Of a stretch of 64,000 nt of DNA, positions 8,805-17,296 are shown piece after piece. Where the stretch lies: positions 1 through 64,000 of the forward strand of contig NZ_FMWU01000018.1 of the NCBI RefSeq assembly GCF_900103195.1. Reading direction: 5' to 3'. How positions within the stretch are numbered: position 1 is the stretch's first letter; each line of letters begins with the position of its first letter. The stretch comes from Methylobacterium sp. UNC378MF (lineage in GTDB: Bacteria > Pseudomonadota > Alphaproteobacteria > Rhizobiales > Beijerinckiaceae). A program made the position numbers and the translations under genes. The notes beneath the pieces were generated by a model, which saw nothing but the letters and a program-made list of their open reading frames with translations, did not search any database and had not been told where the DNA came from.

Positions 8805-11585
8805 TCAATCCGCCATCGTCTTCTTCACGGTCTCGACGAGCTGCTTGAGGCTGAAGGGCTTCGGCAGGAAGTTGAAGGTCTCCCCTTCCGGCAGGTTCTT
8901 GCGGAACGCATCCTCGGCATAGCCGGAGACGAAGATCACCTTCAGGTCGGGCTGATGCTTGCGCACCTCCCGCAGGAGGGTCGGGCCGTCCATCTCGGGC
9001 ATGACCACATCGGAGACCACGAGGTCGATCGTCTGGGCGCCCTCGCGGACGATCGCCAGCGCCTCGAGACCCGAGGCCGCCTCCAGGACCGTGTAGCCGC
9101 GGGCCGAGAGCGCCCGGCTGTTGACTGCCCGCACCGGATCCTCGTCCTCGACGAGCAGGATTGTCCCCTGCCCCGTATGGTCCGCGGCGGGCTTGCGCGG
9201 CGCCGGCTTGTCGGCCTTGGCCAAGACCGGCCCACCTTGCGGCGCCAGGGTGTCGCCGCCCTCGCCGGGCTTGGCATCGGGCTTCGGCGAGGCGGCGATC
9301 GCCGCGAGCGGCTCCGCGCGCGGGAGGGATGGATCCGCGGTCGGGGCCGGGATCTCCTCCGGCTCGGCGACGGGCACGTGCCGCGGCAGGTAGATGCGGA
9401 AGGCGGTCCCCTCCCCGATCTTCGACTGGACGTCGATCGTGCCGCCGGACTGCTTGACGATACCGAACACCGTCGAGAGGCCGAGGCCCGTGCCCTTGCC
9501 GATCTCCTTGGTGGTGAAGAACGGCTCGAAGATCTTCTCCATCAGCTCGGGCGGAATGCCCTGGCCGGTGTCGCGCACCTCGATCAGCACATGGTCGCCC
9601 GCCGGCGCCCCGCCACGTCCCTCCGCGTCGACGGCCGTCCCCGGATCGGTGACGTTCTCGGTGCGGATCATCAGCTTGCCGCCCTCCGGCATGGCATCGC
9701 GGGCGTTGACTGCCAGATTGACGATCACCTGCTCGAACTGGTTGACGTCGGCCTTCACCGGCCAGACCTCGCGGCCGTGCTTCAGCTCCAGGGCGACGCG
9801 CTCGCCGAGGAGCCGCTTGAGCAGGAGCGTCAATTCGGAGAGAGCCTCCCCGACATTCATCACCTCGGGACGCAGAGTCTGCCTGCGGGAGAACGCCAGG
9901 AGCTGGCGGACGAGGCCCGCTGCCCGATTGGCGTTCTGCTTGATCTGCATGATGTCTTGGAAAGCCGGGTCGGTCGGCCGGTGGCTCGCGAGCAGCAGGT
10001 CGGAGTAACCGATGATCGCCTGCAGCACGTTGTTGAAGTCGTGCGCGATGCCGCCGGCAAGCTGACCCACCGCGTTCATCTTCTGGGCCTGGGCGACCTG
10101 CTGCTCCAGCTGACGCTGCGCCGTCGTGTCGAGGGCGTACAGGATCACCCGCTCGGCCTCGTCGGTCTGCTGGCCGGGATCGCCGCCATCGGCCGGGCTG
10201 AGCCAGACCCGGGCGGAGCGACCGCCGGGCCCGTTCAGCTGAACCTCGATCGGCTCCGGATCGGTCCGGCCGCTGGCCGCACGGGCGAGCCCGGCTTCCA
10301 GCGCGGTCCGGTCGGCCACCGAATCGGCGACGTTGGGCTCGATCCGGGACCCGCTGTCCCCGTCGAGGGCGCCGTCCTCCGCCTGGCGCGGCACCGTGCC
10401 GAACAGCCGGGTGAAGGAGGCGTTGGCCCGGGCGATCCGGCCGGTACTGTCGAGGGTGGCGATGGCGATCGGCGAGTTGTTGAGGAAGCGGGCGAGCCGC
10501 ACCTCGGCGGCGCGCTGCGGCTCGTCGGTCTCGGCCCCGGCGGAGCGGTTGATCACGAAGGTCCGCGAGGAGCCGGGCTTGCCGTCCTTGCCGAAGGCGA
10601 CCCGGTGGTAGAGCCGCACCGGCAGCGTGTGGCCGTTGCGGCGGCGCAGGTCGAGGTCGAAGCGGTCGGTGCGGACCTCGCCGGGGAGGCCGGCGGTGCG
10701 CACGAGGACGTCCGCCTCCGGCGCGATCTCGGTGAGATGCGGCCCGCCGGGGCCGACGCTGGCGAGATCGTAGCCCAGCCAGGCGGCGAGCGTCGCGTTC
10801 ATGTAGACGATGGCGCCGGCCGGATCGATCGACAGGAAGCCCGCCGGGGCGTGGTCGAGATAGTCGATGGCGTGCTGCAGTTCCTGGAAGACGTTCTCCT
10901 GCCGCTCGCGCTCGGCAGTGATGTCGGCGACCGTCCAGAGGGAGGCCGCCCGGCGCGGGCGCGCGAGCGGCCGCACCGAGACCCGGTACCATCCGAAGCC
11001 GCGCTCGCCGGCCGTAGGGCCGAGCGGCGGCGACATGCGGACCTCTTCGGTGTGGGCCCTGGCATCGCGCGAGGCCTGCGACAGCCGGTAGACCGCCTCG
11101 GAGACCTCCGGAGAGCCAACCAGGATGCGCTCAACCGGCACGAGATTCGAGAAGGTGTCGCCACTGGCGATCCGCAGATAGGCCTCGTTGGCGTAGATCA
11201 GCCGGCCCCCCTCCTCGACAACCAGCTTGCCGTCCGGCGAGGCATCGACGATCCCCTTGGTGATGTCGTCCCGGGCGGCACTGCCGCTGAGCTGGAGCGC
11301 CCCGATGGCGAGGGCGAACAGGAAGAACACGCCCGCCATGGCCAGCAGGGCCAGGAGCCAGACGATCAGCGACTGGGCCTGCTCGTTGGCCACGAAGGAC
11401 AGGCCGATGGCGGCGCCGACCAGAAGCCCGGCCAGCACGAGGAGCAGGCCGACCCGGCCCGGCTGCTCCGACCGGTCGATCGAGCCCGTCCCCAGCAGGG
11501 CGGACGCCTGTGAGACCGGAGGCCCCGAATTCTGCGGGCCCGCGGCAGGCGCCGGAGGTCCAGTGACGTCGGCCATCGGCTTCAT
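8805..11585 (-). CDS. cckA: Cell-cycle hybrid histidine kinase CckA
   Basis: CckA is the membrane kinase/phosphatase at the top of the CtrA phosphorelay in alphaproteobacteria. From the chosen ATG the 926-residue product has two transmembrane helices (about 45-65 and 73-96), PAS-like domains (about 105-220, 235-345 and 360-485), a HisKA domain with the phosphoacceptor in GGIAHDFNN (H515) and an HATPase domain with N-box NQFEQVIVNLAVNARD. A Pro/Ala-rich linker leads to a C-terminal receiver with VVSDVVMPEMDG (D859). The extended frame begins at 11660, but MKPMADV at 11585 or the ATG at 11576 is a more natural start. recA lies downstream, and the flagellar operon begins 155 bp upstream. Confidence 0.93.
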   Translation of the reverse strand: MKPMADVTGPPAPAAGPQNSGPPVSQASALLGTGSIDRSEQPGRVGLLLVLAGLLVGAAIGLSFVANEQAQSLIVWLLALLAMAGVFFLFALAIGALQLSGSAARDDITKGIVDASPDGKLVVEEGGRLIYANEAYLRIASGDTFSNLVPVERILVGSPEVSEAVYRLSQASRDARAHTEEVRMSPPLGPTAGERGFGWYRVSVRPLARPRRAASLWTVADITAERERQENVFQELQHAIDYLDHAPAGFLSIDPAGAIVYMNATLAAWLGYDLASVGPGGPHLTEIAPEADVLVRTAGLPGEVRTDRFDLDLRRRNGHTLPVRLYHRVAFGKDGKPGSSRTFVINRSAGAETDEPQRAAEVRLARFLNNSPIAIATLDSTGRIARANASFTRLFGTVPRQAEDGALDGDSGSRIEPNVADSVADRTALEAGLARAASGRTDPEPIEVQLNGPGGRSARVWLSPADGGDPGQQTDEAERVILYALDTTAQRQLEQQVAQAQKMNAVGQLAGGIAHDFNNVLQAIIGYSDLLLASHRPTDPAFQDIMQIKQNANRAAGLVRQLLAFSRRQTLRPEVMNVGEALSELTLLLKRLLGERVALELKHGREVWPVKADVNQFEQVIVNLAVNARDAMPEGGKLMIRTENVTDPGTAVDAEGRGGAPAGDHVLIEVRDTGQGIPPELMEKIFEPFFTTKEIGKGTGLGLSTVFGIVKQSGGTIDVQSKIGEGTAFRIYLPRHVPVAEPEEIPAPTADPSLPRAEPLAAIAASPKPDAKPGEGGDTLAPQGGPVLAKADKPAPRKPAADHTGQGTILLVEDEDPVRAVNSRALSARGYTVLEAASGLEALAIVREGAQTIDLVVSDVVMPEMDGPTLLREVRKHQPDLKVIFVSGYAEDAFRKNLPEGETFNFLPKPFSLKQLVETVKKTMAD

Positions 11586-11739
11586 TCCAGAACAGTCACC
11601 CGGTTGGTCAGCCGGCCATATCAGGACATGCGGAGCGCGGCACCACTCTCGTCGCGCCAAGCCTTGATACAGCCTCGCGAAAAAAGGTGGAGGAAGCGTG
11701 GCTTTCGGTCGGCTGCGGCGCCGCGGCGTGACGCGGTTC

Positions 11740-12807
11740 CTAGGCTGCCCGTCTCCGCAGCCGCAGCACGAACCCGATGACCTCCGCCACCGCGCGGTAA
11801 TGCTCGGCCGGGATCTCCCGGTCGATCTCCACGGTGGCGTGGAGCGCGCGGGCGAGCGGCGGGTTCTCGATCACGGCGACGCCGTGCTCGGCCGCCACCG
11901 CGCGGATGCGCAGGGCCAGGGCGTCGACGCCCTTGGCGACGCAGATCGGCGCGGCCATGCCGGTCTCGTAGCGCAGCGCCACCGCGTAGTGGGTCGGGTT
12001 CGTGACCACCACGGTGGCGGTGGGGACCGCCGCCATCATGCGCTTCTTCACCCGGGCCATCCGCAATTGCCTGAGGCGACCCTTGACCTCCGGGTTGCCC
12101 TCGGACTCCTTCATCTCCTGCTTGAGTTCCTCCTTCGACATCCGGTGGCGTTTGCGCCAGCGGAACCGCGCGTAGAGGGCGTCAGCCAGGGTGATCGCGA
12201 GGTGCATGCACAGCATGCCGGCGAGGAGCTTCAGGCTGAGGGACAGGATCGCCGGCATGGAGGTGGCCGGGTCCAGGCGGGCGAACACCTCCAGCCGGTC
12301 GCGGTCGTTCCACAGCATCACCGCGCCGACGACGCCTACGGCGCCGATCTTGGCCAGCCCCTTGCCGAACTGGAACAGGGCCTCGACGCCGAGGAGCCGC
12401 TTCACGCCTGCCATCGGCGAGAGGCGCGAGAATTTCGGCATCAGTGTCTCGGCGGAGAAGACCAGCGGGTGCTGCAGGAGCCCTGCGGCCAGCCCGGCCA
12501 CGACCGCGAGGCCCACCGGCACGGCGACCGCCTGGACCCACAGCCACAGGCCCCGCGTCATGGCCTCCTTCATCGCCGTGGCGTCGTCCGGCAGGGTATG
12601 GGCGTTGGCGAGATAGGCCTTGAGGCCGTGCAGCAGGTTCGTGGCGATGCTCGGGGCCGCGACCAGCAGGGTCAGGGTGAACGCGCCCAGCATTGCGAAG
12701 GTGTTGATCTCGGTGCTGGTCGCGACGTCGCCGCGCTCGATCGCCTGATCGAGCCGTCGTTGGGACGGCTCCTCGGTCTTGTCCTCGTCGTCGGTATCGT
12801 CGGCCAT
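11740..12807 (-). CDS. flhB: Flagellar export switch protein FlhB
   Basis: FlhB is the substrate-specificity switch of the flagellar type III export gate in the inner membrane. The 355-residue product has an acidic start with EEPSQRRLDQA, four hydrophobic segments between about 35 and 210, a basic linker and the autocleavage motif NPTH at residues 270-273 within VVVTNPTHYAVALRYE. It is the last gene of the leftward cluster flgB-flgC-fliE-fliQ-fliR-flhB and follows fliR by 53 bp. Length and all key residues are intact. Confidence 0.97.
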   Translation of the reverse strand: MADDTDDEDKTEEPSQRRLDQAIERGDVATSTEINTFAMLGAFTLTLLVAAPSIATNLLHGLKAYLANAHTLPDDATAMKEAMTRGLWLWVQAVAVPVGLAVVAGLAAGLLQHPLVFSAETLMPKFSRLSPMAGVKRLLGVEALFQFGKGLAKIGAVGVVGAVMLWNDRDRLEVFARLDPATSMPAILSLSLKLLAGMLCMHLAITLADALYARFRWRKRHRMSKEELKQEMKESEGNPEVKGRLRQLRMARVKKRMMAAVPTATVVVTNPTHYAVALRYETGMAAPICVAKGVDALALRIRAVAAEHGVAVIENPPLARALHATVEIDREIPAEHYRAVAEVIGFVLRLRRRAA

Positions 12808-12860
12808 CTCGCGTCGCGCTCAGAGCGGGAACATCGTCGGGACACGGGCGAGCCGGCCAC

Positions 12861-13622
12861 TCAGCGGCCGACGTAATCCCCGAGATACCGGCCCAGATCG
12901 TCCAGGAAGACGCCCATCATCACGCCGAGGCAGCCCATCAGCAGCAGCATGCCGATCAGCATCGAGGCCGGGACCGCCAGGAAGAACACCTGCAATTGCG
13001 GCATCAGCCGGGAGAGCACGCCGAGCCCCAGGTTGAACAGGATCCCGAAGGCGATGAACGGACCGGAGATCTGCACCGCCAGGGCGAAGCCCCGGGCGAG
13101 CGCCTTGGTGGCCAGCATCAGCGCGTCCGAGAAGGACGGCACGCCGTCGGGCGGCAGCACCACGTAGCTGCGGGCCACACCCTCGATGGCGAGGTGGTGC
13201 AGGTCCGCCGCGAAGATCAGCGTGATCCCGAGCAGCGACAGGAAGTTGCCGATCGCCACCTGCTGACCGCCCTGGCTCGGATCCACCGTCATGGCGTAGG
13301 ACAGGCCGAGCTGCGCCGCGATGATCACGCCGGCGGTCTGGAGAGCGGCGAGGATCATCCGCACCGTCAGGCCGAGCACCAGCCCGATGATCGTCTCGCC
13401 GAACAGGAGGCCGATCAGCCGCGGGCCGGGCACGCCCTCCGTCCCGCCGAGCAGCGGGCGAACGGTCGGGAACAGCACCAGGCTGGTGAGCAGCGCGAAG
13501 GCGAGGCGCAGCCGCGGCGACACCGTCTGCTCGCCGATCCCCGGCATCAGCATGATCAGCGTGCCGATGCGCGCGAAGGTGATCAGGTAGGCCGAGGCGA
13601 TGCCGGGCAGGAGCAGGTTCAT
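12861..13622 (-). CDS. fliR: Flagellar export gate protein FliR
   Basis: FliR is a polytopic component of the FliPQR export channel in the basal-body membrane. The 253-residue product is almost wholly hydrophobic, with about six membrane segments. It has the family features FARIGTLIMLMPGIGE near the N-terminus, GLSYAMTVDPSQGG in the middle and GLGVLSRLMPQLQVFFLAVP near the C-terminus. It lies between fliQ and flhB in the same orientation. Confidence 0.96.
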   Translation of the reverse strand: MNLLLPGIASAYLITFARIGTLIMLMPGIGEQTVSPRLRLAFALLTSLVLFPTVRPLLGGTEGVPGPRLIGLLFGETIIGLVLGLTVRMILAALQTAGVIIAAQLGLSYAMTVDPSQGGQQVAIGNFLSLLGITLIFAADLHHLAIEGVARSYVVLPPDGVPSFSDALMLATKALARGFALAVQISGPFIAFGILFNLGLGVLSRLMPQLQVFFLAVPASMLIGMLLLMGCLGVMMGVFLDDLGRYLGDYVGR

Positions 13623-13673
13623 CGCGGCCCCTATGGCACGCGTGGACCGCGCCTGTCCCGGCCGGCGCGCGCA

Positions 13674-13940
13674 TCAGCCGCCGGCCGCGATGTGGGCGGC
13701 GATGCGGGTCATGTAGCCGGCCATGGCGTCGCCGATGAAGGGCAGCATCAGCAGGAGCACGGCGAAGACTGCCACGATCTTGGGCACGTAGATCAGCGTC
13801 TGCTCCTGGACCTGGGTCAGGGCCTGGACCAGGGAGACCGCGAGCCCGACCGCGAGGGCGACCAGCATCAGCGGCCCGGCGCATTTGAGGAACACGAAGA
13901 TGCCGTCGCGGGCGACATCGAGGATGGCGAGGCCGGTCAT
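13674..13940 (-). CDS. fliQ: Flagellar export gate protein FliQ
   Basis: FliQ is the small two-helix component of the FliPQR export gate. The 88-residue product has two hydrophobic hairpins and the family segment VSLVQALTQVQEQTLIYVPKIV in the cytoplasmic turn. It sits between fliE and fliR with short gaps, so it is probably co-transcribed. Length is normal. Confidence 0.96.
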   Translation of the reverse strand: MTGLAILDVARDGIFVFLKCAGPLMLVALAVGLAVSLVQALTQVQEQTLIYVPKIVAVFAVLLLMLPFIGDAMAGYMTRIAAHIAAGG

Positions 13941-13988
13941 GGGAATGCGATCTGTGCGGGCGGAGTGGGCGGGGAAACGGTCGGCCGG

Positions 13989-14309
13989 TCAGATCTGCAT
14001 GCGCATGATCTCCTCGTAGGCGGAGATCATGCGGTCGCGTACCGCCACCATGGTCTGGAGGGCGGTCTCGCTCTCGGCCACCGCGGTGACCACGTCCACG
14101 ACGTTGGCCTTGCCGGCGGCGGCCGAGACGGCCTGTGTGTCGGCCCGACGGCCGGCATCGCCGACGCTGTCCAGGGTCTGCCCGAGCATCTGCATGAAGT
14201 CGGTGCCGGTGCCGGTCGTCGGCTGCACCCGGGGTGCGGGCCGGCCGCCGGCGAGGCCCTGGACGGCCGCGTAGGCACCCGCCGCGAAGTTGCTCGAAGC
14301 CATCGCCAT
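13989..14309 (-). CDS. fliE: Flagellar hook-basal body complex protein FliE
   Basis: FliE joins the MS ring to the proximal rod. The 106-residue product ends in the conserved rod helix VDVVTAVAESETALQTMVAVRDRMISAYEEI MRM-type region and is poorly conserved at its Gly/Ala/Pro-rich N-terminus. It lies between flgC and fliQ, the usual alphaproteobacterial order. Confidence 0.95.
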   Translation of the reverse strand: MAMASSNFAAGAYAAVQGLAGGRPAPRVQPTTGTGTDFMQMLGQTLDSVGDAGRRADTQAVSAAAGKANVVDVVTAVAESETALQTMVAVRDRMISAYEEIMRMQI

Positions 14310-14347
14310 GCGTCCTTGCTATGCGGTCCTGCCGCGGGCCCCGGGGC

Positions 14348-14755
14348 TCACTTCAGGATGCCGAGGGTCTGCGCCAGCATCTTGCGGGTGGCGCTGATCA
14401 TGTTGAGGTTCGCCTCGTAGGAGCGCTGAGCCTCGCGCAGATCCATGTTCTCGATCAGCGCGTTGACGTTGGGCATCTGCACCACGCCCTGGGCATCGGC
14501 CGCGGGGTTGCCCGGCTCGTACTTGGTCCGGAAGGCCGACGGATCCCGCCGGACACGACCGGCCTCGACGAGCTTGGCGCCGGTCTCGTCGTCGAGGTGA
14601 CTGGTAAAAGTCGGGATCTTGCGGCGGTAGGGCTGAGCGCCGGCGGAGGCCGGTGCGGAATCGGCGTTGGCGATGTTCTCGGCGATGATGCGCATCCGGC
14701 CCGACTGGGCCTTGAGGCCCGCTGCCGCCACCGCCAGTGACTTCGTGAATTCCAT
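14348..14755 (-). CDS. flgC: Flagellar basal-body rod protein FlgC
   Basis: FlgC is a proximal rod protein. The 135-residue product has the N-terminal rod motif with GRMRIIAENIANADSA and the C-terminal helix with EAQRSYEANLNMI, the two halves that pack as a coiled coil in assembled rods. It follows flgB by 65 bp and precedes fliE by 38 bp. Confidence 0.97.
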   Translation of the reverse strand: MEFTKSLAVAAAGLKAQSGRMRIIAENIANADSAPASAGAQPYRRKIPTFTSHLDDETGAKLVEAGRVRRDPSAFRTKYEPGNPAADAQGVVQMPNVNALIENMDLREAQRSYEANLNMISATRKMLAQTLGILK

Positions 14756-14820
14756 GGCTCAGGACCCTCCTGCTGCCGCGACCCTGCGGCCGTCAGCGCT
14801 CCACCGTCGGCGGTCGCGCA

Positions 14821-15222
14821 TCAGCTCTTGCCGATCGCGATCTTCAGGGTGGTCAGGCTGTGCTGATACAGCGAGGCGGCGAGTTGGTAGTCCGACTGGT
14901 TCTCGCCCGCCTTCATCATCTCGTCCTCGAGGTTGACGCCGTTTCCGCTCGGGCGGATCTCGAAGCCCTTGGCGCGCTTGGAATCGGCTCCGACCGTCTG
15001 GCCGCGCGGGGCCATGTGGCCTGCGCTCGTGAGCGTCAGGCTGGAGGCGGTGGTGGCGAGGGCACCGGTCGCCCGGTCGAAGCGCGGCTCCACGAGGTCG
15101 CGGGGCTTGAACCCCGGCATGTCGGCATTGGCGACGTTCTCGGCGATCACGCCCTGGCGCGCCTGCGCCCATTGCATCCGTGTGCGCAGCATGCTCAGCA
15201 CGGGCAGATCGGTGAGGGCCAT
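14821..15222 (-). CDS. flgB: Flagellar basal-body rod protein FlgB
   Basis: FlgB is the most membrane-proximal rod protein. The 133-residue product contains RQGVIAENVANADMPGFKPRDL near the N-terminus, which is the rod-protein signature, and a C-terminal helix with YQHSLTTLKIAIGKS. It is the first gene of the leftward flagellar cluster. A perfect CtrA box lies 68-82 bp upstream of its start, so the operon is probably under CckA-CtrA cell-cycle control. Confidence 0.97.
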   Translation of the reverse strand: MALTDLPVLSMLRTRMQWAQARQGVIAENVANADMPGFKPRDLVEPRFDRATGALATTASSLTLTSAGHMAPRGQTVGADSKRAKGFEIRPSGNGVNLEDEMMKAGENQSDYQLAASLYQHSLTTLKIAIGKS

Positions 15223-15289
15223 GGTCGCCTCCGGGATGGCGTGGCCGCGCCGGGACGAGCGGGCTCGGCAAAATCTGCCGCCTGCATGG

Positions 15290-15304
15290 TTAACAGCGCG
15301 TTAA
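15290..15304 (-). promoter_or_regulatory. CtrA box upstream of flgB
   Basis: Read toward flgB the site is TTAACGCGCTGTTAAC, a perfect TTAA-N7-TTAA-C match to the CtrA consensus. It ends 68 bp upstream of the flgB start, a plausible activator position for this operon. It also overlaps the stop codon of the small broken reading frame on the same strand. Confidence 0.75.
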
Positions 15305-15693
15305 GCTTGGTCGCAGGGATGGCCGGTTCTGGCGCCGGATGCGGCTACGGATTGGGGTTCCTCCGTGCAGCGGGCGAAGAAGCAGCCCGGCACGCCACCG
15401 TCGGCCGGCGTCGCGGCGTGCCCGAACGGCGGGGACTCGCCCTGTAGCTCGGCCGGTGAATCCAGATGCGCCGCGATCGTGACATCCTGGCCGTAATCGC
15501 AGAGCGGCGTGTAGGCGATGTCGCACACCGCCCAGACGGGCCGGCCGTGATCGTTGAACACCTGGAACACCGACCAGCGCGCGTTCCCAGCGCGTTCGGT
15601 CCCGCGGCGGTGCTGCAGGCAGCGCGACGGCGCCCCGTCCGGCCCGGCGCTCTACTCGTAGGGGCGCCCGCGGGCTTCCCATCGCGCGGCCAT
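15301..15693 (-). pseudogene. Small hypothetical gene interrupted by an in-frame TAG
   Basis: An ATG at 15693 opens MAARWEARGRPYE, followed by TAG (15652-15654). The same frame then continues uninterrupted for 117 codons through RCLQHRRGTERAGNARWS and NDHGRPVWAVCDIAYTPLCDYG to a stop at 15301. Composition is protein-like on both sides of the stop, and restoring a tyrosine or other sense codon would give one protein of about 130 residues. An intact shorter gene starting at GTG 15576 or 15570 is the alternative. I do not recognise a domain. It lies between the two CtrA boxes. Confidence 0.4.
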
Positions 15694-15786
15694 CGCGGCT
15701 GCCGAAGGGCCGCCGAATGTCGGTTCAGCCGGGCCGGCGGCGCAGTCCCGACCTATTCTCTTGTTCGCGCTCAATTAAAAGGTCTG

Positions 15787-15802
15787 TTAACGAACTCTTA
15801 AC
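15787..15802 (+). promoter_or_regulatory. CtrA box upstream of fliO
   Basis: The 16-mer TTAACGAACTCTTAAC is a perfect TTAA-N7-TTAA-C match to the CtrA-binding consensus. It lies about 90 bp upstream of the preferred fliO start, inside a locally AT-rich stretch. With the box at 15290 it brackets the divergent flagellar promoters. Confidence 0.75.
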
Positions 15803-15891
15803 GTCGTTTGCCTTGCCTCCCCCCGCGCATGGTATGGACAAGCCCGTGCCGACGCGCACCCGCGGCGGTCGGAACGTGCGAGTGCGTAATC

Positions 15892-17124
15892 TTGCGATGG
15901 CTGCAATCCGTGTTCGGCTCTGACGGCTCCCCCATCGTCCAGTATATCGTCATCTTCGCCGTCATCTTCACGGCGCTCGCGGCGATCGTGTTCACGGTGC
16001 GCCGGCTGACCGGCCGGAGCCTCGCCCTGCCGGGGCGGTCCGGGAGCCGCGGCCGCCAGCCGCGGCTCGGGATCGTCGACGTGTACGAGCTCGACCGCGC
16101 CCGGCAGCTGATCCTGCTGCGCCGGGACAATGTCGAGCACCTGCTGCTCGTGGGCGGTCCCAACGATGTCGTGGTCGAGCGCAACATCCAGCGCGGCCAG
16201 CGGCCTTTGCCGGAGGCGGCCATCCGGCCGGACCTCACGCCGGAGCCCCTGGACGAGCCGCTGCCCGATCCCCTCGTCCAGGGCGGCCGGCTGCCCGAGC
16301 CCCCTCGGGGCCTGCCCGAATCCGGCGGGCGACGCGCGGAGCCGCTGTTCGATCCGGGCTTCGAGATGCCCATCGTGGTGCCGCCGCCGGTTCCGCGCTC
16401 CGCATCGGCCCCGCCCGTCACGCTGCCCCTCGACGCCGCGTTGTTCGGCGGCGACGAGCCCGGCCAGGATATCTCGGCGCCCCTGACCCCCGTTCCGCCC
16501 CCGCTGCCCTCGCCCGGCCCGTCGGCACCAGCACCGGCGGCGGAACCGCCCGCGCCACCGGCCCGGGAGCCGATCACGCCGCGGCGGATCCTGAGCCGGA
16601 CCGCGCCACCGCTGATCGAGCCCCGGCCCACTTCCGCCTCCGAGCGCAAGCCCGAAGCCGCACCGGCCGAGCCGGAGCCGGTGCGTCCGGCGCCGAGCCT
16701 CGCAGTTCCGTCCGAGCGCAAGTCCGTCGATCCGGTGGTGCTGTCCGACATGGCCCGGCAGCTCCAGGCCGCCCTGTCGCGCTCGTCCTCGGCCGTGACG
16801 CCGCCGCCCGCGCCGACTCCGGCCGCGCCCGAGGGCGTCGATCCGCTCGCGGCTGCGATGGCCAGTGCCCCGGTCAATCCGGTGCCTCCGCCCGCGGCTG
16901 CGCCGGAGGCTCCTCCGCCACCGGAGCCGACCCCGCCCAAGCCCGTGCCGCCGGCACCTCCGAAGACCGACCCCCTTCCGCCCCCGCCCCCGCCCCCGCC
17001 CCCGCCCGCCGCGCCCCCCGTCCAGCGGCCGGAGGCGAAGACCTCTGGCAATCCATTCTCTGTGGAAGAGATCGAAGCCGAGTTCGCCCGCCTGCTGGGT
17101 CGTCCCCTCGACAAGCGGAGCTGA
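15892..17124 (+). CDS. fliO: FliO-family flagellar protein with proline-rich extension
   Basis: FliO is a single-pass inner-membrane protein that helps assemble the FliPQR export gate. From a TTG at 15892 the product has about 410 residues. It has a transmembrane helix at about 15-37, a basic segment with RSLALPGRSGSRGRQPRLG and the compact FliO domain with IVDVYELDRARQLILLRRDN and LLLVGGPNDVVVE. A Pro/Ala/Glu-rich region of more than 270 residues follows, including a ten-proline run, and the protein ends in EEIEAEFARLLGRPLD. Typical FliO proteins are far shorter. The open frame extends up to 15808, and the true start is uncertain. It diverges from the flagellar operon and has its own CtrA box. 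Confidence 0.8.
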   Translation: MRWLQSVFGSDGSPIVQYIVIFAVIFTALAAIVFTVRRLTGRSLALPGRSGSRGRQPRLGIVDVYELDRARQLILLRRDNVEHLLLVGGPNDVVVERNIQRGQRPLPEAAIRPDLTPEPLDEPLPDPLVQGGRLPEPPRGLPESGGRRAEPLFDPGFEMPIVVPPPVPRSASAPPVTLPLDAALFGGDEPGQDISAPLTPVPPPLPSPGPSAPAPAAEPPAPPAREPITPRRILSRTAPPLIEPRPTSASERKPEAAPAEPEPVRPAPSLAVPSERKSVDPVVLSDMARQLQAALSRSSSAVTPPPAPTPAAPEGVDPLAAAMASAPVNPVPPPAAAPEAPPPPEPTPPKPVPPAPPKTDPLPPPPPPPPPPAAPPVQRPEAKTSGNPFSVEEIEAEFARLLGRPLDKRS

Positions 17125-17244
17125 AGGCTCCGTCAGGTCCGCTGCCAAGCGGCGCCTCCAGATCGGCGCAGGATCGATCGGCTTCGGGGGACAGAGGTGC
17201 CAAGAGGGAGGCCGGCCGGCTCCTGAGGTCATCCAGAGCTGTCA

Positions 17245-17260
17245 TTTACCATTGGTTAAC
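17245..17260 (+). promoter_or_regulatory. Near-consensus CtrA box
   Basis: TTTACCATTGGTTAAC matches TTAA-N7-TTAAC with one mismatch in the first half-site. It lies 37-52 bp upstream of the next gene's ATG. Confidence 0.4.
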
Positions 17261-17296
17261 CCTCTTCCGGGACGCTTTGTCTCGGAGGATTTCGCA

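Noticed and set aside
8955..11513. An 852-codon plus-strand frame opposite cckA
   Set aside because: It is an antisense shadow of GC-rich coding sequence; the minus-strand CckA has complete recognisable domains.
15787..17232. A long minus-strand frame opposite fliO, rich in Gly and Arg
   Set aside because: It mirrors the proline-rich region of FliO and has no domain or start signal.
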